Assembly (NCBI GenBank): GCA_963843085.1
Contig: CAWJJG010000011.1
Coordinates: 186,001-250,000, forward strand
Direction: 5' to 3'
From: DASUPK01 sp963843085
GTDB taxonomy: Bacteria > Actinomycetota > Thermoleophilia > Solirubrobacterales > 70-9
Length of the DNA: 64,000 nucleotides
The notes below the pieces were generated by a model that was not told where the DNA came from, searched no databases, and was given only the letters and a program-made list of their open reading frames with translations. Positions within the stretch are counted from its first letter, which is position 1. Every line of letters begins with the position of its first letter. Shown here one piece after another: positions 43,899 to 50,918 of this stretch. The position numbers were made by a program, and so were the translations under genes.

Positions 43899-44765
43899 TT
43901 AGAGACCCGCCGCCTCGGCGAGCAGGCCGACCTGGGCGGGGTCGCTGCTGCACGGGAAGAGAATGAGCTCGTCACAGCTCCACTCCTCGTACGCCTTCAT
44001 GAGCGCCTTGACGCTGTCGGCGTCCTTGGGGGCGGCCGAGACGATTCCCTGCACGGCGTCGTCCCCCAGCCAGGCGTAGTAGTCGCCGGCGTAGCCCTCG
44101 ACCGTTGCCTGCGCGTCGGAGCCGAGGCAGAAGTAGCCGAGCGCGAGTGTGCGCGGCTTGCCCTCGCGTCCGGCCTTCTTCCAGGCGTCCTCGAGGTTGG
44201 AGTAGTCCGCTCCGAACTGGTCGGGACCCGAGCCGCCCTGCGTCCAGCCATCGCCGAACCTGGCAGCGCGCTCGAGGGACCTCTGCACGTATCCCCCGAC
44301 CATGAGGGAGGGGCCTCTGCCGGAGGGTCGGGGACCGACCTTGGACTCGAGGTCGCCCTCGGCGTTCCAGATGTCGCGAATCTTCGCCAGGGCGTCGTCG
44401 AGCCACTTGCCGCGCCCGGACATGTCCATTCCGCTGATCTCGTAGTCGTCCTCGCGACCGCCGACTCCGATGCCGAGGACGGCCCGGTCGCCGCCGGCCA
44501 GGGCGTCGAGGGAGAGGAACTGCTTGGCGATCATCGCCGGGTTCTGGCGCAGGGGGCCGAGCATGACGTCGGTGACCAGCTTGATGCGCTCGGTGACCGC
44601 CGCCGCGGCGGAGAGCGCGACCACGGGCTCGTAGTTCGGGAAGACGATGCGGTCGATGGTTCCGAGGCTGCTGAAGCCGGCGTCTTCGGCCGCGCGTGCC
44701 CAGTCGGTGAGCTGGTCACCGGTCGTTCCCGGGACTGTGTTCGGCAATCCGATTCCGAGCTCCAT
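43899..44765 (-). CDS. LLM-class (luciferase-like) flavin/F420 oxidoreductase
   Basis: A 288-residue TIM barrel. Markers of the family are MELGIGLPNTVPGTTGDQLT, FSSLGTIDRIVFPNYEPVVA, RIKLVTDVMLGPLRQNPAMI, GDRAVLGIGVGGREDDYEIS and LMVGGYVQRSLERAARFGDG. The size and motifs suit F420- or FMN-dependent oxidoreductases of actinobacteria. The neighbouring divergent gene encodes an F420-type PPOX protein, which makes F420 more likely. A Shine-Dalgarno sequence (AAAGGAG) precedes ATG 44765. Confidence 0.88.
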   Translation of the reverse strand: MELGIGLPNTVPGTTGDQLTDWARAAEDAGFSSLGTIDRIVFPNYEPVVALSAAAAVTERIKLVTDVMLGPLRQNPAMIAKQFLSLDALAGGDRAVLGIGVGGREDDYEISGMDMSGRGKWLDDALAKIRDIWNAEGDLESKVGPRPSGRGPSLMVGGYVQRSLERAARFGDGWTQGGSGPDQFGADYSNLEDAWKKAGREGKPRTLALGYFCLGSDAQATVEGYAGDYYAWLGDDAVQGIVSAAPKDADSVKALMKAYEEWSCDELILFPCSSDPAQVGLLAEAAGL

Positions 44766-44784
44766 TCGCGCTCCTTTGGTCGAC

Positions 44785-44790
44785 TAAGTT
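44785..44790 (+). promoter_or_regulatory. Leaderless -10 box of the PPOX gene (TAAGTT)
   Basis: TAAGTT ends 7 nt before GTG 44798 and lies in the 32-bp divergent gap with the LLM gene. Confidence 0.4.
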
Positions 44791-44797
44791 CGTTTGT

Positions 44798-45238
44798 GTG
44801 GTCAATGGCCAACCTACCGAGTTAGTTGCGTGGGCAAACGAATTGCTGGAGACCGAGCGGGTCGGGCGGCTGGGGTTGCTGGACGAGGAGGGGGCGCCGC
44901 GGGTGCTGCCCGTGACCTTCGCGGTCGCGGGCGGGCGGATCTGGAGCGCGATCGACGAGAAGCCAAAGCGGGCCGGGGAGCCGGCGCGGGTGCGGTTTCT
45001 GCGGCGGGACCCACGGGCGGCGCTGACGGTGGACCGGTATTCCGACGAGTGGGATCGGCTGGCCTGGGTGCAGGTGCTGGGTGAGGTGCGTGTCGTCGAC
45101 GCGGCTGATGCCGCGGAGGGGCTGGCGGCGCTCAGCGCGAAGTACGCGCAGTACCGGGACCGGCCGCCGCCGGGGCCGGTGCTCGATCTGAAGCCGAGGC
45201 GGCATCTGTGGTGGAGAGCCGCGGATCCGCCGGGGTAA
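44798..45238 (+). CDS. PPOX-class F420-dependent oxidoreductase
   Basis: A 146-residue split-barrel protein. LLETERVGRLGLLDEEGAPR and VLPVTFAVAGGRIWSAIDEK followed by PARVRFLRRDPRAALTVDRY and DEWDRLAWVQVLGEVRVVDA match the family known from actinobacteria (TIGR03668-type), which binds F420 in characterised relatives. The start is GTG 44798, divergent from the LLM oxidoreductase. The last 107 bp overlap the Phd-like frame on the other strand. Confidence 0.85.
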   Translation: MVNGQPTELVAWANELLETERVGRLGLLDEEGAPRVLPVTFAVAGGRIWSAIDEKPKRAGEPARVRFLRRDPRAALTVDRYSDEWDRLAWVQVLGEVRVVDAADAAEGLAALSAKYAQYRDRPPPGPVLDLKPRRHLWWRAADPPG

Positions 45239-45347
45239 GCCGTGCCACCGGTCTGCCATGCCGCGTGATCATGACGTTGGCGCCAACAGAGACGCGCTCG
45301 ATCCAGTACCCGAACCGATCGCGAAACTCATTGGCGCCGATCGTCAA
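45132..45347 (-). CDS. Phd/YefM-type antitoxin, orphan
   Basis: A 71-residue frame from TTG 45347. LTIGANEFRDRFGYWIERVS followed by VGANVMITRHGRPVARLTPA is the Phd/YefM DNA-binding and dimerisation fold (the usual form has RRGRPVARL at the end). The tail ADPRLSTTDAASASDRAPAP extends over the end of the divergent PPOX gene, so the frame may have lost its natural stop. No toxin (PIN, Doc or RelE) is next to it. The start codon lies in the loop of a perfect palindrome, a suitable site for autoregulation. Without a partner it may be a remnant. Confidence 0.65.
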   Translation of the reverse strand: MTIGANEFRDRFGYWIERVSVGANVMITRHGRPVARLTPADPRLSTTDAASASDRAPAPAAAGPGTARTSR

Positions 45348-45354
45348 ACGATCG
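45338..45354. promoter_or_regulatory. Palindrome at the antitoxin start
   Basis: CGATCGT-CAA-ACGATCG is a perfect 7-bp inverted repeat whose 3-nt centre is the TTG start codon of the Phd-like gene. Antitoxins of this type bind palindromes over their own promoter or start. Confidence 0.5.
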
Positions 45355-45367
45355 ACGTCTGAAGGAG

Positions 45368-45440
45368 TGGAGCTAGTGGGACTCGAACCCACGACCTCCC
45401 GGCTGCCAGCCGGACGCTCTCCCAACTGAGCTATAGCCCC
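45368..45440 (-). tRNA. tRNA-Ala(GGC)
   Basis: Read on the minus strand, a 7-bp acceptor stem (GGGGCTA with TAGCTCC, one G-T pair), D-arm GCTC-GAGC, anticodon stem TCCGG/CCGGG with loop CTGGCAG (anticodon GGC, alanine), variable loop and T-arm GTGGG-TTCGAGT-CCCAC are all present. Discriminator base is A; CCA is not encoded. Its 5' end directly abuts the endonuclease frame, and the Phd-like gene follows 21 bp later on the same strand. Confidence 0.97.
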
Positions 45441-45850
45441 GAGCCGGTACTCATCCGCAAGGTTAATGCAGGCGCGCTGGCTATTCCGCGGTGGTTCGAT
45501 CCTCAGGCGAATCGCGCTTCGCCCGGCAACCACATCGATCGGCACGAGGAATACCTCGTCGAGCTCGGCGCAATAGATCGCGACGGCATCAACCTCGTCC
45601 TTCGAATAGGTGGTTCGGACATATCCCGCCGGCGTGTACCGCGAGCCACCGACCCGGACGCAGATCACGCCGGCGGCGCGGTCCAATGCCCCGCACTTGC
45701 ACTGGATTCGGTCGAGGTGGTCGCCGTAGTCGAAGAGCAGGTCGTATCGCCCGTGCTCTGCCACCGGCTTGAGAACGTCGATGCCAAGCTTGAGCGCCGC
45801 GAATGTGATCGCGGCCTCCGCGATGTTCCCTTGTCATTGGAGGTGAGCAC
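45441..45850 (-). pseudogene. PD-(D/E)XK endonuclease (intron-associated type), frameshifted and stopless
   Basis: GTG 45850 starts MLTSNDKG, and one base later the same protein goes on NIAEAAITFAALKLGIDVLK, PVAEHGRYDLLFDYGDHLDR and IQCKCGALDRAAGVICVRVG. This is the opening of the PF11645-type PD-(D/E)XK endonuclease; the catalytic Asp lies in YDLLF and the QxK pair in IQCK. The remainder (TYSKDEVDAVAIYCAELDEV, PRNSQRACINLADEYR) also fits. One G missing from the run at 45828-45830 would join the frames. At the other end there is no stop: the frame enters the tRNA gene directly. The gene is probably decayed. Confidence 0.7.
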
Positions 45851-45921
45851 CTGCCGATACTCGCCTGGATCGAGTGCCGCGAGGCGGGCGGAGGGTCAGG
45901 AAGGTGTGGAGAGAGTGAGCG

Positions 45922-46620
45922 CTACGCCGCGCGGTGCTCGTCGGCGTGGTGCTCGTCCACGTCGAGGACCACGCCGCTTTGACGGGTGTCGCGAACCACG
46001 AAGTCGAAGGGCGCTTTCTCCTCCAGCGCCCTGAGCAGGTCGATCGGGCTCTCCAGGCTCATCGAGACCCAGGCGCGGCCGCCCGAGAACCTCTTCACCT
46101 TGATCTGAGACGCGCCGTCGATGCCCTTCGCGGCGTCCTCGAACCCGGTCAGCTGGGCGAAGTCCTTGAACGGCCCCACCTCGATCTCGACCTCGCCGGA
46201 GTACACGCCGGCCTGGGCCGGCTCCGTCCCGACCGCGGGCCGATCTTCGGCCTCCAGCCCCAGCCGCTCCTTCGCCACCTCGGCAAGCTCGTTGACGCGC
46301 GCACCCAGCTCATCCCTGAGCCCGGTGAGCTCGGTCACCCGGTCCGCCATCTGGACCGCGTCCTCGAGCGCCTTCATCCGGATCCGCGTGGCCTGGCGGC
46401 GCGCCTGCCCGTAGATCTCCTCGATCCCCTTCGTCACGGTTCCGGCCATCGGCTTCTTCAAGAACTCCTGCAGCCGCTTCTCCCGCTCCACTACCCGCTC
46501 GGCGAGACGCTGCGCCTCCCGCTCGAGGCGGGCCAGCCGAGCGTCGCGTGCCTGAATGGCCGCCTCGACCTGCTCGGGGTCGTAACCACGCACGGTGCGC
46601 CGGAAGCGCTCCTTCGACAC
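45922..46620 (-). CDS. DivIVA-domain coiled-coil protein with a second C-terminal domain
   Basis: A 232-residue cytoplasmic protein. The N-terminal VSKERFRRTVRGYDPEQVEA is a DivIVA-type membrane/curvature module; a coiled coil follows (ARLEREAQRLAERVVEREKR, then QARRQATRIRMKALEDAVQM to about 130). The C-terminal 80 residues form another domain (VEIEVGPFKDFAQLTGFEDA, IKVKRFSGGRAWVSMSLES) of a small alpha/beta type. I chose GTG 46620 because TAGCCT ends 7 nt upstream; an ATG at 46659 comes from the repeat there and adds 13 residues. A role in polar growth or division is a guess from the first domain only. Confidence 0.78.
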   Translation of the reverse strand: MSKERFRRTVRGYDPEQVEAAIQARDARLARLEREAQRLAERVVEREKRLQEFLKKPMAGTVTKGIEEIYGQARRQATRIRMKALEDAVQMADRVTELTGLRDELGARVNELAEVAKERLGLEAEDRPAVGTEPAQAGVYSGEVEIEVGPFKDFAQLTGFEDAAKGIDGASQIKVKRFSGGRAWVSMSLESPIDLLRALEEKAPFDFVVRDTRQSGVVLDVDEHHADEHRAA

Positions 46621-46627
46621 GAGCGGA

Positions 46628-46633
46628 AGGCTA
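46628..46633 (-). promoter_or_regulatory. Leaderless -10 box of the DivIVA-domain gene (TAGCCT)
   Basis: TAGCCT ends 7 nt before GTG 46620. It lies between that codon and the repeat, so it also argues against the repeat-derived ATG 46659. Confidence 0.45.
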
Positions 46634-46646
46634 GAAAGAGCGCCGG

Positions 46647-46743
46647 ACGGCTTCGCCATCAGGTCGCGGCCACGAGCGGCCGCCCCACCTAAGTCGCGGC
46701 GGCTTCGCCGCCGCTCCGAAGTGCTGCGGCCTGGTGGCCGCTA
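46647..46743 (-). repeat. REP-like repeat A, copy 2
   Basis: About 97 bp, roughly 80% alignable to copy 1. It holds three strong stems, among them GCGGCGGC-TTC-GCCGCCGC. Its first half encodes the last residues of RsfS (ASGHQAAALRSGGEAAAT), and its end supplies an ATG GCG AAG start candidate for the next gene. Confidence 0.75.
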
Positions 46744-47105
46744 GCCAAGTCCAATTCCAGCTGCCCGGCCTCGCCCCAGAGCTGCTCGAGCCGGTACCGC
46801 TCGCGCGGCTCCGGCGTGAACACGTGCAGCACCGCATCCAGGTAGTCCATCAACACCCACTCGGACTCCCGCACACCCTCGACGCGAGCCGGAAGCCATC
46901 CGTCACGCTTGAGCTGGTGGTAGACCTCGTCATGAATCGCCTTGCCCTGCCGCTCGTTGCGAGCCGTGCAGATCACCAGGTAGTCCGTGTAGCCGACCAG
47001 CCGCCGCACGTCGAGCGCGATCAGGTCGGTCGCCTTCTTCTCGTCGGCGATTGCGGCCAGCCGGCGCGCCAGCTCCTCCGAGGTGATCTCCTTCCCCCGG
47101 GTCAC
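46689..47105 (-). CDS. rsfS: Ribosomal silencing factor RsfS
   Basis: A 138-residue protein that binds ribosomal protein L14 and blocks subunit joining in starving cells. The signature regions are ALDVRRLVGYTDYLVICTAR, GKAIHDEVYHQLKRDGWLPA and ESEWVLMDYLDAVLHVFTPE, with RYRLEQLWGEA at the end of the domain. GTG 47105 forms a GTGA overlap with the nadD stop. The last 18 residues (ASGHQAAALRSGGEAAAT) are encoded by the REP-like repeat and lie beyond the domain. It is the third gene of proA-nadD-rsfS. Confidence 0.94.
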   Translation of the reverse strand: MTRGKEITSEELARRLAAIADEKKATDLIALDVRRLVGYTDYLVICTARNERQGKAIHDEVYHQLKRDGWLPARVEGVRESEWVLMDYLDAVLHVFTPEPRERYRLEQLWGEAGQLELDLASGHQAAALRSGGEAAAT

Positions 47106-47698
47106 CGATACAACCCCCTCTCCGCGATCAGCCCGATCACCGGATCCGGAACGAGGTGCCGGAGCGGCTTTCCCTCCCGCGCTCGCTGCCTGACTGTGGT
47201 CGAGGACGCTCCGCAAAGTGGCATATCGACTATCTCAGCCCTGTCGGATGCACCGAGCCGCTTCAGCGCCGAGTTCACCGCCCCCAGCCCCACACCGGGC
47301 CGCGGCACCACGGCGAGCTGCGCCAGCTCCAGCACCCGCTCGGGCTCCTTCCAGGCGGCCAGCCCGGCGGCCATGTCAGCGCCCATCAGGAAGAACAGCT
47401 CACTCCCCGCCTCCCGCTCGGCGAGCAGCTCGAGCGTCCTGTAGCTGTACGAGACCTCATCGCGCTCCACCTCGAGCCCGGACGCCTCCACCCCATCCTC
47501 ACCCTCGGCCGAGAGCACGGCCATCTCCAACCTGACCTCCGGCCCGGGATCGTCCTCGATCTCCTTGTGCGGCGCCCGCCGGGTCACCATCAGAAGGACC
47601 CGATCGATCTCGAGCTGCCAGCGCGCCTCCTGGGCGAGCAGTAGATGTCCCACATGGGGCGGGTTGAAGGCCCCGCCCAGGACCCCGATCCGAGCGAC
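47102..47698 (-). CDS. nadD: Nicotinate-nucleotide adenylyltransferase
   Basis: A 198-residue nucleotidyltransferase for NAD synthesis. RIGVLGGAFNPPHVGHLLLA contains the GGTFDPIHxGH-type signature, and SSTTVRQRAREGKPLRHLVP near the end contains the ISSTxVR motif. No ATG, GTG or TTG precedes this essential N-terminus. The best start is GTC 47698 (giving (M)ARIGVLGG), 4 nt after the proA stop, with AGGGAG 7 nt upstream. The next standard start, GTG 47653, would remove the catalytic motif. The pathway supplies NAD; rsfS overlaps by 4 bp. Confidence 0.9.
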   Translation of the reverse strand, partial: VARIGVLGGAFNPPHVGHLLLAQEARWQLEIDRVLLMVTRRAPHKEIEDDPGPEVRLEMAVLSAEGEDGVEASGLEVERDEVSYSYRTLELLAEREAGSELFFLMGADMAAGLAAWKEPERVLELAQLAVVPRPGVGLGAVNSALKRLGASDRAEIVDMPLCGASSTTVRQRAREGKPLRHLVPDPVIGLIAERGLYR

Positions 47699-47702
47699 GT
47701 CT

Positions 47703-48968
47703 CTACTCCCTGATCTGCCCGCTGCCGTGGACGACGTACTTGGTCGTGGTCAACTCGCGCAGCCCGATCGGGCCGCGCGCGTGCAGCTTCTGGGTGGAGT
47801 TCCCGATCTCTGCGCCCATCCCGAACTCATAGCCGTCGGTGAACCGCGTGGACGCGTTGACGTACACGGCGGCCGAGTCGACCGCGTCAGTGAACTCGTC
47901 GCCCACCTGCTTCGAGCTGGTCACGATCGCGTCCGAATGCCCGGTCCCGTGCCGGTTGATGTGATCGACAGCGTCGCCGAGCGAGTCAACGACTCCGACC
48001 GCCATCTTCAAGCCGTGGTACTCGGTGTCCCAATCGTCGTCCGTTGCCTCCTCGACCTCGACCGAGCCGGCCGCTTCGCGGGTCGCCTGGTCCCCGACCA
48101 GCTCGACCCCGGCATCCGCAAGCTTCGCCAGCAGCGCCGGCAGGACCTCGGCCGCCACATCTCGATGCACGAGCAGCGTCTCCGCCGCGTTGCACACCCC
48201 CGGCCGCTGCACCTTTGCGTTGTACGCGACCCGCTCCGCCATCTCGAGATCGGCGTCCTGATGCACGTAGACGTGGCAATTCCCCGCGGCCGCGTACATC
48301 ACCGGGACCTTCGCGACGTCCTTGAGCGCGTTCTTCAGCCCCTCACCCCCGCGCGGGATGATCAGATCGACCAGTCCCTCGGCGGTGGCGAGCTCTGCCA
48401 GTTGCTCGTGCCCGCCGCCCGAGAGCAGCCACACGGCGCCGGCCGGCAGCTCCGCGGCAGTCAGGGCATCGGCGATCAGACCGGCCAGGAACGCATTCGA
48501 GGTCTCCGCGCTGCTCGATCCGCGCAGCACCGCCGCATTCCCGCTCTTCAGGCACAGCGCCGCCGCATCGACGGTGACGTTCGGCCGAGCCTCGTAGACC
48601 ACGGCCACCACCCCGATCGGCACCCTCTTCTTCGCAACCTCCAGGCCGTTCTCGAGGGTCCAGCCCTCCACGACCTCTCCGACCGGGTCATCCAGATCGG
48701 CGATCTCGCGAACCCCCTTGGCCATCTCGGCGACCCGGGCCTCGGTCAGGGTCAGGCGGTCGAGCAGGGCCTCGTTCAGGCCCTCCTCGCGTCCCGCGTC
48801 CACATCGGCCCGGTTCGCCTCGAGCAGAGCCCCGACGTTCCCGTCGATCCGGTCGGCCAGATCTCGCAGGCAGGCGTCCTTCTCATCGCGCTTGGCGCGA
48901 GCGAGCAGGTGGGACGCATCCTTCGCGTCACCGCAGATCTCGGTGACCGTCTTGGCGGCAGTCGCCAT
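47703..48968 (-). CDS. proA: Gamma-glutamyl phosphate reductase
   Basis: A 421-residue ALDH-superfamily enzyme that reduces glutamyl 5-phosphate in proline synthesis. The catalytic Cys is in QRPGVCNAAETLLVHRDV; other marks are KRVPIGVVAVVYEARPNVTV, CLKSGNAAVLRGSSSAETSN, LIIPRGGEGLKN and FTDGYEFGMGAEIGNSTQKL. It works after ProB, encoded near 56 kb. The ATG lies 6 nt after TACCCT. It heads proA-nadD-rsfS. Confidence 0.97.
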   Translation of the reverse strand: MATAAKTVTEICGDAKDASHLLARAKRDEKDACLRDLADRIDGNVGALLEANRADVDAGREEGLNEALLDRLTLTEARVAEMAKGVREIADLDDPVGEVVEGWTLENGLEVAKKRVPIGVVAVVYEARPNVTVDAAALCLKSGNAAVLRGSSSAETSNAFLAGLIADALTAAELPAGAVWLLSGGGHEQLAELATAEGLVDLIIPRGGEGLKNALKDVAKVPVMYAAAGNCHVYVHQDADLEMAERVAYNAKVQRPGVCNAAETLLVHRDVAAEVLPALLAKLADAGVELVGDQATREAAGSVEVEEATDDDWDTEYHGLKMAVGVVDSLGDAVDHINRHGTGHSDAIVTSSKQVGDEFTDAVDSAAVYVNASTRFTDGYEFGMGAEIGNSTQKLHARGPIGLRELTTTKYVVHGSGQIRE

Positions 48969-48974
48969 GCATTA

Positions 48975-48980
48975 AGGGTA
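48975..48980 (-). promoter_or_regulatory. Leaderless -10 box of proA (TACCCT)
   Basis: TACCCT ends 6 nt before the proA ATG at 48968. Confidence 0.5.
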
Positions 48981-49003
48981 ACCACGGCGTCACACTGGGG
49001 CGG

Positions 49004-50179
49004 ATGGCAGGGACCGTCGCGACAGGATTCGAGCCTCTCGCCGAGGAGTTCAGGGCGCTGACCGCCCGCGGGCCGCGCGGCGGCGCGCTCGTGGTGCGCA
49101 GCGGCGATCGCGTCCTGGCCGACCTGCGAATCGGCTGGGAGGACCGCGCGCGTACCCGGCCCTGGCGCCCGGAAACCCAGGCCCTCGGCTTCTCCGCGAC
49201 GAAGGGCCTGGCCGCCATGGTGATCCACAGGCTCGCTGACCGCGGGCTGATCGACTACGACCTGCCGGTGGCGTCCTACTGGCCAGAGTTCGCGGCCGCC
49301 GGCAAGGAGCACGTCACGGTCCGCGAGCTGCTCAGCCACCGAGCGGGCCTCTACGACGTGCAGGCCGTGGCGCGGAACGCCGATGAGCTCCTGGACCACA
49401 TCGGGATGGAGCGCCGGCTCGCCGCGGCCACACGCCAGGGGCCGCCCGGCCGGCCCGCCTACCACGCGATCACCTTCGGCTGGCTCGCATCCGGCCTCGC
49501 CAGAGCCGTGACCGGGAAGGGCATGCGCGATCTGGTTCGCACGGAGCTGGCCGAGCCGCTCGGCACGGACGGCCTGGAGATCGGGATAGGCGAGGGGCAC
49601 CCGGGACCGGCCGAGATGGTCGGCAGCTCCCTGCGGATCTACACCGCGCTCGGCATCGCGGCGACTCCCCTCCTCGGCTGGCTCCCGGTCACCCGAGCCG
49701 GCTTCCGGGCGCTCCATGCGCCGGGCTTCGAGGAGCTCTGCCGAGGACCGGAGCCCGCGGTCTGGCGCACCGAGATGCCCGCTGTCAATGGCGCGCTGAG
49801 CGCCGACGGGCTATCCCGGCTCTACGTCCCCCTCGCCAACGAGGGCCTCGGACCCGACGGGAAGCGCTTCCTCTCCCCCGACCTGGTCTCGAGGATCGGC
49901 AAGGTGCAGACCCGCGGCATGGACCGGGTGCTCGGCGTGCGGATGCGCTGGCGGCTCGGCTTCCACCACGCCTTCGGCATGGGCAGCCCCGCGCCCCGGG
50001 CCCTGGGGCACTACGGCTTCGGCGGCAGCGGCGGCTGGGCCGATCCGGACACCGGCATCTCCTTCGGCTTCGTGAGCAGCCACATCGGCAACTTCACCAC
50101 CGCGATCGGCGACCTCGGCATCCTCCGCCTGACCGCGAAGGCGCGCGCCTGTGCCAGCGGCCAGCAGGCCGCGATCTGA
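49004..50179 (+). CDS. Beta-lactamase-fold serine hydrolase (class C-like)
   Basis: A 391-residue cytosolic serine hydrolase (EstB/PBP-like). The nucleophile Ser and Lys are in LGFSATKGLAAMV (SxxK), the Tyr motif is in GRPAYHAITFGWLA, and the late HxG-type motif is in GHYGFGGSGGWADPD. VRELLSHRAGLYD is typical of the family. No signal peptide is visible. Activity may be an esterase or peptidase; the substrate is unknown. The last residues (ASGQQAAI) are encoded by a REP-like repeat. CACACT lies 7 nt before ATG 49004. Confidence 0.88.
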   Translation: MAGTVATGFEPLAEEFRALTARGPRGGALVVRSGDRVLADLRIGWEDRARTRPWRPETQALGFSATKGLAAMVIHRLADRGLIDYDLPVASYWPEFAAAGKEHVTVRELLSHRAGLYDVQAVARNADELLDHIGMERRLAAATRQGPPGRPAYHAITFGWLASGLARAVTGKGMRDLVRTELAEPLGTDGLEIGIGEGHPGPAEMVGSSLRIYTALGIAATPLLGWLPVTRAGFRALHAPGFEELCRGPEPAVWRTEMPAVNGALSADGLSRLYVPLANEGLGPDGKRFLSPDLVSRIGKVQTRGMDRVLGVRMRWRLGFHHAFGMGSPAPRALGHYGFGGSGGWADPDTGISFGFVSSHIGNFTTAIGDLGILRLTAKARACASGQQAAI

Positions 50180-50190
50180 TGGCGAAGCCG
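50155..50190 (+). repeat. REP-like repeat A, copy 3 (shortened)
   Basis: Keeps the opening hairpin (GCGGCC-AGCA-GGCCGC) and the closing GATCTGATGGCGAAGCCG of copies 1 and 2 but lacks the middle. It encodes the last residues and stop of the serine hydrolase and lies at a convergent gene junction. Confidence 0.6.
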
Positions 50191-50192
50191 GC

Positions 50193-50777
50193 CTACGAGG
50201 GCGTTTCGGCCTTCTCCCGCTGCTCCTCGTGGACGCCCTCGGCGAACTCCTCGACGATCTTCGAGTTGAACGCCGGGATGTCGTCGGGCTTGCGGGAGGT
50301 CACCAGCCCGGAGTCCACGACGACCTCCTCGTCGACCCAGCTCCCGCCGGCATTGCGAATGTCGGTCTGCACGCTCGGGAACGAGGCCACCTTGCGGCCA
50401 TCGACCACGTCCGCTTCGACGAGCATCCACGGGGCGTGGCAGATCGCGCCGACCGGCTTGCCCGCGGCGAAGAAGTCACGCAGGAACCGAACCGCGTCCT
50501 CGTCCGTCCGCAGGTTGTCCGGATTGGCGACGCCGCCCGGCAGCACCACGCCCTCGTAGTCCTCCGCCTTCGCCTCGGCCGTCGTCACGTCGACGTCCCA
50601 GGTCTCGCCCTTGTCGAGATGCTCAAACCCCTGAACCTGCCCCGCCTCGGTTGCGACCACGTCCACCTCGGCACCGGCCTCCTCGACCGCCCTGCGAGGC
50701 TCGAAGTACTCGACCTGCTCGACGCCTTCATTCGCCATCAAAAAGGCAATACGCTTGCCCTCGAGTTCGTTCGCCAT
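50193..50777 (-). CDS. DJ-1/PfpI-family protein (YhbO-like)
   Basis: A 194-residue class I glutaminase-fold protein. The nucleophile Cys is in VGAICHAPWMLVEADVVDG (AICHAP motif) and the acid residue in the N-terminal IAFLMANEGVEQVEYFEP. VVLPGGVANPDNLRTDEDAV is the typical loop. The PfpI/YhbO/DJ-1 group includes proteases, chaperones and glyoxalase or deglycase enzymes, so the exact activity is uncertain. A Shine-Dalgarno sequence (AAAGGAG) precedes ATG 50777. It converges on the serine hydrolase gene. Confidence 0.9.
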   Translation of the reverse strand: MANELEGKRIAFLMANEGVEQVEYFEPRRAVEEAGAEVDVVATEAGQVQGFEHLDKGETWDVDVTTAEAKAEDYEGVVLPGGVANPDNLRTDEDAVRFLRDFFAAGKPVGAICHAPWMLVEADVVDGRKVASFPSVQTDIRNAGGSWVDEEVVVDSGLVTSRKPDDIPAFNSKIVEEFAEGVHEEQREKAETPS

Positions 50778-50793
50778 TGGATCGGCTCCTTTC

Positions 50794-50812
50794 GTCTGAA
50801 GCTTGCTCAGAC
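50794..50812. promoter_or_regulatory. Inverted repeat upstream of the PfpI gene
   Basis: GTCTGA-AGCTTGC-TCAGAC forms a perfect 6-bp stem with a 7-nt loop just upstream of the Shine-Dalgarno site. Candidate operator or RNA hairpin. Confidence 0.4.
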
Positions 50813-50866
50813 GCGGTTACCCGCCGGTCCCCTCGATCGAAACGGTCCCTCGGGCGGGTGGTGCGG

Positions 50867-50918
50867 CGAGAAAAACGCATCCGAGGACACGCCCGTACCA
50901 CAGGATGCGTTTTTCTCG
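50867..50918. terminator. Large hairpin with A5/T5 in the stem
   Basis: Perfect 16-bp arms (CGAGAAAAACGCATCC at 50867-50882, GGATGCGTTTTTCTCG at 50903-50918) enclose a 20-nt loop. Outside them partial pairing continues (GGGCGGGT with ACCCGCCC). It sits between the PfpI start and the aldehyde dehydrogenase end on the same strand, so it can terminate the latter. The A5/T5 is inside the stem, not behind it. Confidence 0.6.

Noticed and set aside
45369..45440. Peptide GAIAQLGERPAGSREVVGSSPTSS as part of a protein
   Set aside because: This is the well-known false translation of a tRNA gene; the DNA folds as tRNA-Ala.
50867..50918. CRISPR-like repeat unit
   Set aside because: Only one inverted pair, no direct repeat series, no cas genes in the window.
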